Position numbers and translations under genes: made by a program. This document shows, one piece after another, positions 1 to 7,102 of a stretch of 14,576 bases of DNA (positions are counted from its first letter, which is position 1; every line of letters begins with the position of its first letter). Under the pieces are notes generated by a model. That model made no database searches. It was not told where the DNA came from and saw only the letters and a program-made list of their open reading frames with translations. Source of the stretch: Deltaproteobacteria bacterium (GTDB lineage: Bacteria; Desulfobacterota_B; Binatia; UBA9968); contig JACPSF010000457.1 in NCBI GenBank assembly GCA_016193385.1, positions 1-14,576 on the forward strand. Reading direction: 5' to 3'.

Positions 1-214
1 ATCCGGATCCTCCAAACACTCGCGGCAGTCTACCATCACGCATTGCTATTGTCTGCTGCCTACCGCCATCGGCTCGCGCGTGCGCCTGCCGCACTCCCTC
101 GAACTCTTCGAGCGTGCGCGGCCGGTCCTCTGTGAAAAGGCGCGATAGAGCCTGGTCGGCGAGAAGCCTACCTCCGGCCTAATGCCTGTTGCCTGGCGCC
201 TTCTACTCTCTCTG

Positions 215-535
215 TCAGCGAACCCAGGAAAGGGCAAGAACGAGGGCGGTACCGGCGAACATGCCAATGAGACTGCTCCTCGTCAGTAAAGCCACAACGA
301 CAGCCGCAACAAGAGCGAAAGAGCGCTGGGGAGCCGCTTCGGTTTCAAAGCGCGCTCTGGAAAGAAAAAGGCTGACGGAGATGACGCTTACCACGAGGGA
401 GTAAGAAAGGTAGCGCAGGTAGCGGTCGAGGGCTTCCGGAAAACTTCGGCCCGGCATGAGGAGCTGCGGCGCCACCCGGCTCAGGTAGGTCACGAGCCCC
501 ATCCCAACCACGATCAAGACACGCGTTCCATCCAT
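215..535 (-). CDS. azlD: AzlD-family branched-chain amino acid transport subunit
   Basis: This 106-residue, very hydrophobic protein is the small partner of an AzlCD-type inner-membrane exporter, a family known for efflux of branched-chain amino acids and their analogues. About four membrane segments can be seen. The family-typical start has a hydrophobic helix leading into TYLSRVAPQLL (residues about 17-27), followed by a stretch resembling the usual LRYLPVALL region (here RYLRYLSYSLVVS). The length matches the family (about 100-110 residues). The ATG at 533-535 lies inside the 3' end of azlC, overlapping it by 22 nt, so the two are almost certainly translationally coupled. The substrate is inferred from the family only; nothing in the sequence defines it. 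Confidence 0.85.
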   Translation of the reverse strand: MDGTRVLIVVGMGLVTYLSRVAPQLLMPGRSFPEALDRYLRYLSYSLVVSVISVSLFLSRARFETEAAPQRSFALVAAVVVALLTRSSLIGMFAGTALVLALSWVR

Positions 536-1251
536 CTCTCAACACCCCAGATGCACGTCGCCACGACGAGCGACGTCACTAACCAACCCCACTCCGGGCT
601 GAAAACCGCAGTGGGAACCGCGACCATAAGGCTGATCAGGCAAACCAGCCGTAAGAACCACTCTCGTATTTCGAGCGCGAAAATGCACGCAAAGTAGCCG
701 GGCAGAACGAACCGCAACCCCTCATTGAAGGCCGGGGGCACAGCCAGCGCCGCCCAGTAACCAAACGCAGTTCCGGTCACCCAGACCAGAAAGCACGTGG
801 TCGAGACGCCGAAAAAGTAGTCGAGATATTTCCCCCTCTCATCCAGGGTCTCACTTTTGGCCGGTGAGCCGGGAGAGCCTTTCTGTCTTTGCGCGTGAAG
901 GTGCGTGAGGATAAAGCTGCTGGGACTCACGAGGTGCGCGGCAAGGAAAAGGCGCATTCCCTTGGCCCAGCGAAAGTAAGGAGCAAGGGTCGCGCTCATC
1001 GGCAAAAACCGGATGTTGATGAGAAATGTCGCGAGAAGGATCTGAACCGCGGGCTTCCCCGCGCCCAGCGGCTCGAGGGCGGCAAACTGCGACGGCCCTC
1101 CGTAGACGAGGGCCGACATCAACACGATTTCACCCCAGTGAAGCCCGTGGGCCTTCGCGGCGACGCCCATCGCAAACGCGATCGGAATGAAGGCGAACCA
1201 TACGGGAATGGCGGTTTTTACGCCGTCGCGGAAATGAACCGAAAAAGCCAT
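514..1251 (-). CDS. azlC: AzlC-family branched-chain amino acid export permease
   Basis: This 245-residue inner-membrane protein is the large subunit of an AzlCD-type exporter. It begins with the family pattern FRDGVKTAIPVWFAFIPIAF and has the hallmark YGGPSQFAALE (about residues 50-60), followed by LINIRFLPMSATLAPYF (about 77-93). Five to seven hydrophobic segments follow. The ATG at 1249-1251 has only a weak purine-rich stretch upstream. The gene overlaps azlD and is divergent from the MFS gene at 1367, sharing a 115-bp intergenic region in which I see no convincing promoter. Function is assigned by family. Members differ in substrate, so branched-chain amino acid export is likely but not proven. 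Confidence 0.9.
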   Translation of the reverse strand: MAFSVHFRDGVKTAIPVWFAFIPIAFAMGVAAKAHGLHWGEIVLMSALVYGGPSQFAALEPLGAGKPAVQILLATFLINIRFLPMSATLAPYFRWAKGMRLFLAAHLVSPSSFILTHLHAQRQKGSPGSPAKSETLDERGKYLDYFFGVSTTCFLVWVTGTAFGYWAALAVPPAFNEGLRFVLPGYFACIFALEIREWFLRLVCLISLMVAVPTAVFSPEWGWLVTSLVVATCIWGVERWMERVS

Positions 1252-1366
1252 TCACCGTCTCGCTTAACTGAGTAACCAGGAAATAGCAACGCCACCGGCT
1301 TGCTTTTCCCGCGCCTTTCTTTTAGAAGTGCGACATCCGCAATCATAGCACAGTCGCGAAACCCAG

Positions 1367-2542
1367 GTGCCCAATCAGTCCAAACCCGATTGGCCGACCG
1401 CGCTGATCGCCGCCGCCTCCAATCTCCTCCCGTCTATGGTGGTGGCCACCCTCGGGATTGCTCTTCCCGAGGTCCGGCAAACTCTCCTCCTCTCCGAATT
1501 AGAGGCGGGAAGCCTGTTCTCGGCTATTTTTGTCGTCGCGGCGGTCGCGAGCGCTTTTGCCGGAAGGCTCACAGATAAAATCGGAAGAAAGGCCGTGCTG
1601 GTGACGGGGATCAGCATGGTGTCCCTGGGATTCGCATCAGCAGGCCTGAGCCGGGCCTATCCCGTGACGCTGTTGCTCCTCGCGCTCACCGGGCTCGGCT
1701 ATGGCTTTACCACCCCGTCGCTTTACGCCCTCATGTCCGACCTCGTTCCCGCAAGAAGGGGGCTGGGGGCAAGCCTGGTTACCGTCGCTTACGCGATCGG
1801 CGGTTCTCTGGGCTCGGTTATCTCGAGCTCTATCATCGCCCGGGCCGGCTGGCGCGCCGCCTTTCTCACCGTGGGCGGCTTCGGGATAGCGATTACGGGC
1901 CTGGAGATAGCACGAATCCGGACGGTTGCCAAAAAATACAGCGCGTATGTCGGGCTTTCGTTCCGCAAAGCGATCAACCGAAGCATTCTCGTTCTCGCCC
2001 TTGCGGAATTTTTCGGCGGCTCGGTATTCTGGAGCTCGGCTTCGTGGACCCCCACGGTCTTAAGGACCGCCAAGGAACTGAGCCTTGGGGAAACCGGTTT
2101 GGTGATGGGGGTGTGGGCACTGACTCCGATGATCGGGGCCCTGCTATTGGGAAACCTCTCCGACAAGGTAGGGCGCAAGGTGGTTATTTTGTGGAGCGCG
2201 TTTCCGGGCGCAATCCTCGCCTTTGTCGTTTACTACTGGCTTGCCTCTTTCGGTCCTCTGGCGATTGGTCTGGGACTCTTCGGGTTCCTCAAGGCCACGG
2301 CCCCCACTCTGATCGTTCCGCTGGCACAAGAGGCCGCCGCAGCCGAAAACGCCGGAACCGCAAGCGGTGTCGTCATGTCCATGCATTATGTCGCGGCCGT
2401 CATCGCCCCGCTCGTCGCCGCCCAGCTCATTGCCAGCACCGGAGATATGATTCTCACGATGATCCTGACCTCCAGCCTGCCCCTGCTGATCTTCGGCAGC
2501 TTGATCGCTACGATCCGGGAAAAACCAGCTCTCAAGCGCTAG
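1367..2542 (+). CDS. MFS transporter upstream of the sel genes
   Basis: This 391-residue, 12-helix major facilitator superfamily transporter belongs in the inner membrane. It shows the MFS motif A in both halves: GRLTDKIGRK at residues 66-75 and GNLSDKVGRK at 262-271. The start is a GTG at 1367. An in-frame TAG at 1346-1348 rules out anything longer, and the next start (ATG 1436) would cut the first helix. No clear Shine-Dalgarno sequence precedes the GTG. The stop is 48 bp before selA on the same strand, so co-transcription with the sel genes is possible. The substrate cannot be read from the sequence. A role in selenium uptake would be pure context-based speculation. Confidence 0.88.
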   Translation: MPNQSKPDWPTALIAAASNLLPSMVVATLGIALPEVRQTLLLSELEAGSLFSAIFVVAAVASAFAGRLTDKIGRKAVLVTGISMVSLGFASAGLSRAYPVTLLLLALTGLGYGFTTPSLYALMSDLVPARRGLGASLVTVAYAIGGSLGSVISSSIIARAGWRAAFLTVGGFGIAITGLEIARIRTVAKKYSAYVGLSFRKAINRSILVLALAEFFGGSVFWSSASWTPTVLRTAKELSLGETGLVMGVWALTPMIGALLLGNLSDKVGRKVVILWSAFPGAILAFVVYYWLASFGPLAIGLGLFGFLKATAPTLIVPLAQEAAAAENAGTASGVVMSMHYVAAVIAPLVAAQLIASTGDMILTMILTSSLPLLIFGSLIATIREKPALKR

Positions 2543-2590
2543 GTGACAGAGTTGAATTTGTTCCGGCCATGTGCAAACCTGAAATGAGGC

Positions 2591-3982
2591 ATGGTGGAGC
2601 AAGCCAAAAACCTTCTGCGCGAACTCCCGTCGGTCGATCGTCTTCTCAAACATCCCAAGAGCGAGTCTTTATTGACGCGCTTCAATCGCGACTACGTGAC
2701 GGAGAAATGCCGAGAGGCATTGGAGAAACTGCGCCAGGTCATCCGGGAGGGCAACGCGGTTGAGGACGGCGAGCTACGGGATGAGCAGATTTTGAGCCGG
2801 GTCGAAAAACAGATCGACGACGAGCGCCGCCCCCGCCTCATGCGGGTCATCAACGCCACCGGAACGATTCTCCACACCAATCTAGGCCGCGCGCTCCTTC
2901 CCCAAGCAGCGATCGAGGCAGTCTGCCAGGCAGGCATCCATCCGGTCAACCTCGAATACGATCTCAACCAAGGGAGGCGGGGCCAACGCGAGGAGGCTAT
3001 CGAGCGGCTCCTTCTCGACCTCACGGGCGCCGAGGCCGCCACCGTGGTCAACAACAACGCTGCCGCCGTTCTGCTGGGTCTGAACACCGTGGCCGATGGC
3101 AAGGAGGTGATCGTATCGCGGGGAGAGCTTATCGAGATCGGCGGCTCCTTTCGAATTCCGGAGATCATGGCCAAAAGCGGCGCGATCCTCAGAGAGGTGG
3201 GCAGCACCAACCGCACCCACCCTCAAGACTACGAAAGGGCGATCGGGAAGAAAACCGCCCTTCTGCTCAAGGTCCACACCAGCAATTACAAGATCATCGG
3301 CTTCTCCTCCGAGGTGGGTCTGGCCGAGCTGGGGGCGGTCGGCAGGAAACACAAGATTCCGGTGATGGAGGATTTGGGGAGCGGCGCCCTCATCGATCTC
3401 AGCCAATACGGCCTGCCGAAGGAGCCGGTGGTGGCCGAGCGTGTCAGGCTCGGCGCCGATATCATCACCTTCAGCGGCGATAAGGTACTCGGCGGGCCCC
3501 AGGCAGGGCTCGTCGTCGGGAAAAAGAGCTGGGTCGACCGGATGAACAAGAATCCGCTCAAACGGGCTTTGCGCTGCGGCAAGCTCACCCTGGCGGCCCT
3601 GGAGGCGACGCTCGCCCTCTACCAACAGTCAGCCGACGTGGCCGAGGAGGTCCCGACTCTAAAAGCCTTTACCCGTCCTCTCCAGGAGATCGAAGAAATC
3701 GGGCAACAGACCCTACCGGCGCTCGCGAGAGCGCTAGGGGAAGGCTTTCAGTTGAGCTTGGAAGATTCGACATCGCAGATCGGAAGCGGCGCGCTCCCGA
3801 CCGAGGAGATTCCCAGCAAGGTCATCGCGATTTGCCACCCTACTCTTGGCCCCGAGCGCATCGCCGCGCGATTTCGCAGCGCCCGTCCCCCGATCCTGGG
3901 GCGAATCAGAGATAATCGCTTTCTGCTCGACCTACGGACAATCTTCGATCCCGCAGATTTGATACCTAGCGCAGTCGAGTGA
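2591..3982 (+). CDS. selA: L-seryl-tRNA(Sec) selenium transferase SelA
   Basis: SelA is a cytoplasmic PLP enzyme that converts seryl-tRNA(Sec) to selenocysteinyl-tRNA(Sec) using selenophosphate made by SelD. At 463 residues it has the family's usual length (the E. coli protein is also about 463). Visible signatures are the N-terminal four-helix region, INATGTILHTNLGRALL (about residues 87-103), and the PLP-lysine motif ITFSGDKVLGGPQAG with Lys298 (codon 3482-3484). The ATG at 2591 has a GAGG only one base upstream. The overlapping GTG at 2594 is therefore an equally plausible start and would shorten the protein by one residue. It is the first sel gene, 48 bp after an MFS gene and 55 bp before selB. 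No frameshift or missing key residue was seen. Confidence 0.97.
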   Translation: MVEQAKNLLRELPSVDRLLKHPKSESLLTRFNRDYVTEKCREALEKLRQVIREGNAVEDGELRDEQILSRVEKQIDDERRPRLMRVINATGTILHTNLGRALLPQAAIEAVCQAGIHPVNLEYDLNQGRRGQREEAIERLLLDLTGAEAATVVNNNAAAVLLGLNTVADGKEVIVSRGELIEIGGSFRIPEIMAKSGAILREVGSTNRTHPQDYERAIGKKTALLLKVHTSNYKIIGFSSEVGLAELGAVGRKHKIPVMEDLGSGALIDLSQYGLPKEPVVAERVRLGADIITFSGDKVLGGPQAGLVVGKKSWVDRMNKNPLKRALRCGKLTLAALEATLALYQQSADVAEEVPTLKAFTRPLQEIEEIGQQTLPALARALGEGFQLSLEDSTSQIGSGALPTEEIPSKVIAICHPTLGPERIAARFRSARPPILGRIRDNRFLLDLRTIFDPADLIPSAVE

Positions 3983-3997
3983 CTCTTGAAAGATTCG

Positions 3998-4030
3998 GCA
4001 ATTTGCCATTTGAGATCTGCAATTTGAGAT
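3998..4030 (+). repeat. Short intergenic ATTTGAGAT/GCAATTTG direct repeat
   Basis: The selA-selB gap contains two copies of GCAATTTG (3998-4005 and 4019-4026) and two copies of ATTTGAGAT (4008-4016 and 4022-4030), interleaved. The composition is AT-rich against GC-rich flanking genes. Read on the minus strand it translates in part to IADLKWQIAE, resembling the low-complexity repeat ORFs (QIADLRLQIAD type) found between genes in many environmental bacterial genomes. It is probably a short remnant of such an intergenic repeat family. The last copy sits just ahead of the selB start. Confidence 0.55.
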
Positions 4031-4037
4031 AGAACCA

Positions 4038-5972
4038 ATGCCTTACATCATCGGCACCGCCGGACATATCGACCACGGCAAGACAAGCCTCATCAAGGCC
4101 CTCACGGGGATCGACACTGACCGCCTCAAGGAGGAAAAAGAAAGAGGGATCTCGATCGACCTGGGCTTCGCCCATCTCGATCTCCCCGACGGAACCCAAG
4201 CGGGGATCGTCGATGTCCCGGGCCACGAGCGGTTCATCCGCAACATGCTCGCTGGGGCCCACGGTATGGACTTGGTCCTGTTTACCGTGGCGGCCGACGA
4301 TGGAGTCATGCCCCAGACCGAAGAGCACTTGGATATCCTGCACCTCCTCGGGGTCAAACTTGCGATCTTCTTAATCACTAAGACCGATCTGGTCGCGCCT
4401 TCCAGGATCAAGGAAGTCGAAGAAGAGATCAGGATTCTCACCCTCGGAACTTCGCTTGAAGACGCCCCTATCCTTCCGTTCTCCGCGGTGACCGGACAAG
4501 GGCTGGCGGAACTCCGCGAACAGATCTCCCGCACACTCCAGGAACGGAAAAAGTCGGCCCCGGGCGGTTATTTCCGCCTCCCGGTTGACCGCGCCTTCGT
4601 TCTCCAGGGACACGGCGTGGTGGTGACCGGGACGGCGCTCAGCGGAGAGATCAGAGTCGGCGATCGCGCGCGGTGCCTTCCCGGCGGCCAGACCTTTCGG
4701 GTTCGAAGCCTCCAGGTACACAACCGGCCCGTCGAGGTCGCGGGCTGGGGACAGCGGATCGCCCTCAATCTGACCGGCCAGGAGAGAGCCGCAATCGAGC
4801 GTGGACAGGTGATCTGTCATGAGAAATTGACCCTTACTTCGGATCGGTTCGACGCGCTCCTCGAGGTACGCCCCGCAGCCGGCAAAGGGATCAAGAATCA
4901 CCAGCGGGTCAGGATCCATCTCGGCAGCGCCGAGCGGATGGCGAAACTCATCCTTTTGGGTGCGAAAGACAAGGTGGAAGCCAAAGAAACCACCTACTGC
5001 CAGATTACCCCCACGCAGCCTATGCTCGTCATGCGCGGGGACCATTTCATCGTGAGAGACGAGACGGCGCGGCGCACGCTCGGCGGCGGCACCGTCATCC
5101 ACCCTTGGGCCAAGAAACACAAACGATCAGAGACCGACCTGCAAAAGAGACTGGAGGGGCTCCACGCCGTGGACCTGCCTGCGCTGATCGAACGGTTTAT
5201 CAACGAGAGCGACGAATTTGCCCTATCCTGCGATCCGATCCAGCAATTCGTGAACCTCAGAGAAGAAGAGGTCCGCGAGGGCATCGAAAAAATGGCGACG
5301 CTGCGCGCCTTCAGCGCCGAAGGGGAAAAGGTCTACACGACGGAAACCAAGTGGCAAAGTCTGAAGCAAAGACTTCTGCAATCCCTCCAGGATTTTCACC
5401 AGGCCCATCCCCTCGCCCCCGGGATGGAGATGGAGGAGCTCAGGGCCAAGCTGCCGTATAGCGTGGCCTCCCGGCTCTTTCGCTCGCTGGTCGACATTCT
5501 CGGCGAAGAGAAAATCATCCGCCGGGATGGAAACCTACTTCGCCTGCCGCGACACCAGGTCCGGCTCAGCGAGGCGGAGCAAAGCCTCACGGAGAAGATC
5601 ACCAGGCTGTTGGAGGCCAGCCCGCTGGCCCCGCCCGATCTGAAACAGATCGAAAAAGAGCTTGAGGTAGGGCGCGCGAAGCTGGCCGAAGTCATCCGGC
5701 TCATGGAAAGAGACAACTCGATTGTCCGGGTAGCTACGGACCTCTATTTTCTGCGCGATCGCGTTGACAAAGTGAAGGGCCTTCTATATAAGTACTTCGC
5801 CGAAAACAACGAGATCACCGCGGCGACTTTCCGCGATCTGTTAGGCTCAAGTCGCAAGTACACGATCGCCCTTCTTGAATACTTCGATCGCGAAGGGGTA
5901 ACGGTCAGAATCGGAGACGCGCGGCGACTGAAAACTCCGCTGGCTTTAGCAAGGCAGGGCATTCCGCGCTAA
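4038..5972 (+). CDS. selB: Selenocysteine-specific translation elongation factor SelB
   Basis: SelB is a GTPase that carries Sec-tRNA(Sec) to the ribosome and reads the SECIS hairpin in the mRNA. At 644 residues it is close to family length. The GTPase domain shows G1 GHIDHGKT (9-16), G2 RGISID (36-41), G3 DVPGH (59-63), G4 TKTD (114-117) and a G5 SAVTGQG near 150. The effector Thr common to EF-Tu and SelB is a Ser here (residue 39), a conservative change. EF-Tu-like domains II and III follow, then a C-terminal region (about 370 onward) with the charged helical make-up of the winged-helix SECIS-binding repeats. The ATG at 4038 has only a weak purine run upstream. It lies between selA and selD in a likely single operon, and its TAA is 66 bp before selD. 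Confidence 0.97.
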   Translation: MPYIIGTAGHIDHGKTSLIKALTGIDTDRLKEEKERGISIDLGFAHLDLPDGTQAGIVDVPGHERFIRNMLAGAHGMDLVLFTVAADDGVMPQTEEHLDILHLLGVKLAIFLITKTDLVAPSRIKEVEEEIRILTLGTSLEDAPILPFSAVTGQGLAELREQISRTLQERKKSAPGGYFRLPVDRAFVLQGHGVVVTGTALSGEIRVGDRARCLPGGQTFRVRSLQVHNRPVEVAGWGQRIALNLTGQERAAIERGQVICHEKLTLTSDRFDALLEVRPAAGKGIKNHQRVRIHLGSAERMAKLILLGAKDKVEAKETTYCQITPTQPMLVMRGDHFIVRDETARRTLGGGTVIHPWAKKHKRSETDLQKRLEGLHAVDLPALIERFINESDEFALSCDPIQQFVNLREEEVREGIEKMATLRAFSAEGEKVYTTETKWQSLKQRLLQSLQDFHQAHPLAPGMEMEELRAKLPYSVASRLFRSLVDILGEEKIIRRDGNLLRLPRHQVRLSEAEQSLTEKITRLLEASPLAPPDLKQIEKELEVGRAKLAEVIRLMERDNSIVRVATDLYFLRDRVDKVKGLLYKYFAENNEITAATFRDLLGSSRKYTIALLEYFDREGVTVRIGDARRLKTPLALARQGIPR

Positions 5973-6038
5973 ACCGAGCGCCGGCTGAATGTCGTCTCCG
6001 CGCTGTTTCGGGCCTCCAACATCACTGAGGATCGGCGG

Positions 6039-7094
6039 ATGAAACTACTGAGACGAAAGGCGCTTCGCCTGACGCAGCACGTGAAGGCCTCCGGGTGAGC
6101 TGCCAAGCTCGGCCCGGCCGAGCTCGTGCAAGTCTTGCACGGCCTTCCTAAATTCGACGACGCAGACTTGATTGTCGGAATTGAAACCGCCGACGATGCC
6201 GGAGTATTTCGCCTGCGTCCGGATCTGGCCGTGGTCAACACTGTGGACTTTTTCCCTCCGATCGTGGACGACCCTTACACGTTCGGGCAAGTCGCGGCAG
6301 CCAACGCCATGAGCGATATTTACGCCATGGGCGCGGAGCCGAAGACCGCGCTCAACATCGTCTGCTTCCCGAAAGGCAAGATGGACATTCAGGTCCTGGG
6401 CGAAATTCTCAAAGGCGGGGCGGAGAAGGTGCGAGAGGCAGGGGCGGTGGTCGTCGGTGGCCACAGCATCATCGACGAGGAGATCAAATATGGGATGGCT
6501 ATCACGGGAGTGATCCATCCCGACCGGATCATCCGTAATGTCGGGGTTCAGGAGGGCGATGCGCTCATTCTTACGAAGCCGCTTGGAACCGGCATTATCA
6601 CGACAGCTCTGAAGAAGGGCAAGGCGCCCAAGGAAAGCATCCAGGCGGCGATTTCCTCGATGCTTTCACTGAACAAAATAGCCGCCAAAATTATGCGCGG
6701 TCATGCGGTCCACGCCTGCTCGGATGTTACGGGGTATGGGCTGATGGGCCATGCACTCGAGATGGCCAGCGGAAGCAGCGTGACTCTGATCCTGGAATCG
6801 GCCAAGCTGCCGATCCTCCACAGGGCCCCCCGCCTGGCGGAGAAGGGGTACCTGACGGGAGGCTGCAAGCGAAACCGCGATTATCTAAAGGATAAGACCA
6901 CCATTGAGAAAACAATCCGAGAAGGCCTCGTGGAGACCGCCTTGGACCCCCAGACCTCAGGCGGGCTCTTGATCGCGCTTGCGCAAAAGCGCGCGCCCAG
7001 GCTGGTCGAGGAATTGCAAGATAACGGAGTGAAGGCCGCCACCGTCATCGGCTACGCGACCTCGCTGCAAAAAGCCTGGGTAAGGTTCGTCTGA
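6039..7094 (+). CDS. selD: Selenide, water dikinase SelD (Sec-containing, in-frame TGA)
   Basis: SelD makes selenophosphate from selenide and ATP in the cytoplasm and supplies SelA. The C-terminal 322 residues (from 6126) are clear SelD: TADDAGV, DFFPPIVDDPYTFG, ANAMSDIYAMG, VGGHSI, LTKPLGTG, DVTGYGLMGH and DPQTSGGLL. A stop-based ORF starting at the GTG at 6126 lacks the catalytic N-terminus. Reading upstream in the same frame through TGA 6096-6098 gives ATG 6039, with GAGG at 6027-6030 eight bases before it. The resulting N-terminus reads LRLTQHVKASGUAAKLGP, with Sec20 at the position of E. coli Cys17, Ala22 at Cys19, and Lys23 matching catalytic Lys20. The full product is 351 residues, the normal size. 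The selB TAA is in the same frame at 5970, which limits the 5' extent. Confidence 0.95.
6096..6098 (+). other. selD: Selenocysteine (UGA) codon 20 of selD
   Basis: This TGA lies in frame with both the ATG at 6039 and the conserved SelD body. It falls exactly where the active-site Cys or Sec of SelD belongs (context ASG-U-AAK). The flanking residues on both sides match SelD, and selA and selB are adjacent, so recoding as Sec is far more likely than a nonsense mutation. It is followed at once by hairpin-forming sequence. Confidence 0.93.
6106..6140 (+). promoter_or_regulatory. Tandem hairpins after the selD UGA; putative bacterial SECIS
   Basis: Two hairpins stand side by side. The first is a perfect 9-bp inverted repeat, 6106-6114 with 6116-6124 (AGCTCGGCC/GGCCGAGCT). 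The second pairs GTGCA (6126-6130) with TGCAC (6136-6140) around the loop AGTCT, or 7 bp around one base if fully paired. The second loop starts 32 nt after the UGA and has a G as its second base followed by U. Bacterial SECIS elements are known to lie about 16-37 nt after the UGA with a G at the start of the apical loop. The GCA-loop-TGC arrangement with GTCT also resembles my memory of the E. coli fdhF SECIS apex. The first hairpin may act as a stacked base or an alternative structure. Confidence 0.72.
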
Positions 7095-7102
7095 GACCGC
7101 CT

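Noticed and set aside
1..214. An open minus-strand frame running off the left edge (contains RPRTLEEFE-like residues) and a 73-residue minus ORF at 46-267
   Set aside because: The first frame has no good start with a ribosome site and no recognised family, and the second overlaps azlD and is compositionally odd. Neither is supported as a gene.
2882..3625. Long antisense ORFs over selA, selB and other genes
   Set aside because: They are shadows caused by high GC content, have no family likeness and overlap well-supported genes.
5973..6038. A tRNA-Sec (selC) gene in the sel cluster gaps
   Set aside because: The gaps are 48-66 bp, too short for a ~90-100-nt tRNA-Sec, and no T-loop motif is seen. 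The larger gaps at 10596-10969 and 13760-14108 also lack tRNA signatures.
6096..6098. Nonsense mutation making selD a pseudogene
   Set aside because: The TGA is at the exact Cys/Sec position, is followed by a SECIS-like hairpin, the rest of the gene is intact, and selA and selB are adjacent.
6126..7094. selD starting at GTG 6126 as a complete gene
   Set aside because: It would lack the catalytic N-terminus, the GTG is inside the hairpin region, and there is no ribosome site. The read-through from ATG 6039 restores a full-length family member.
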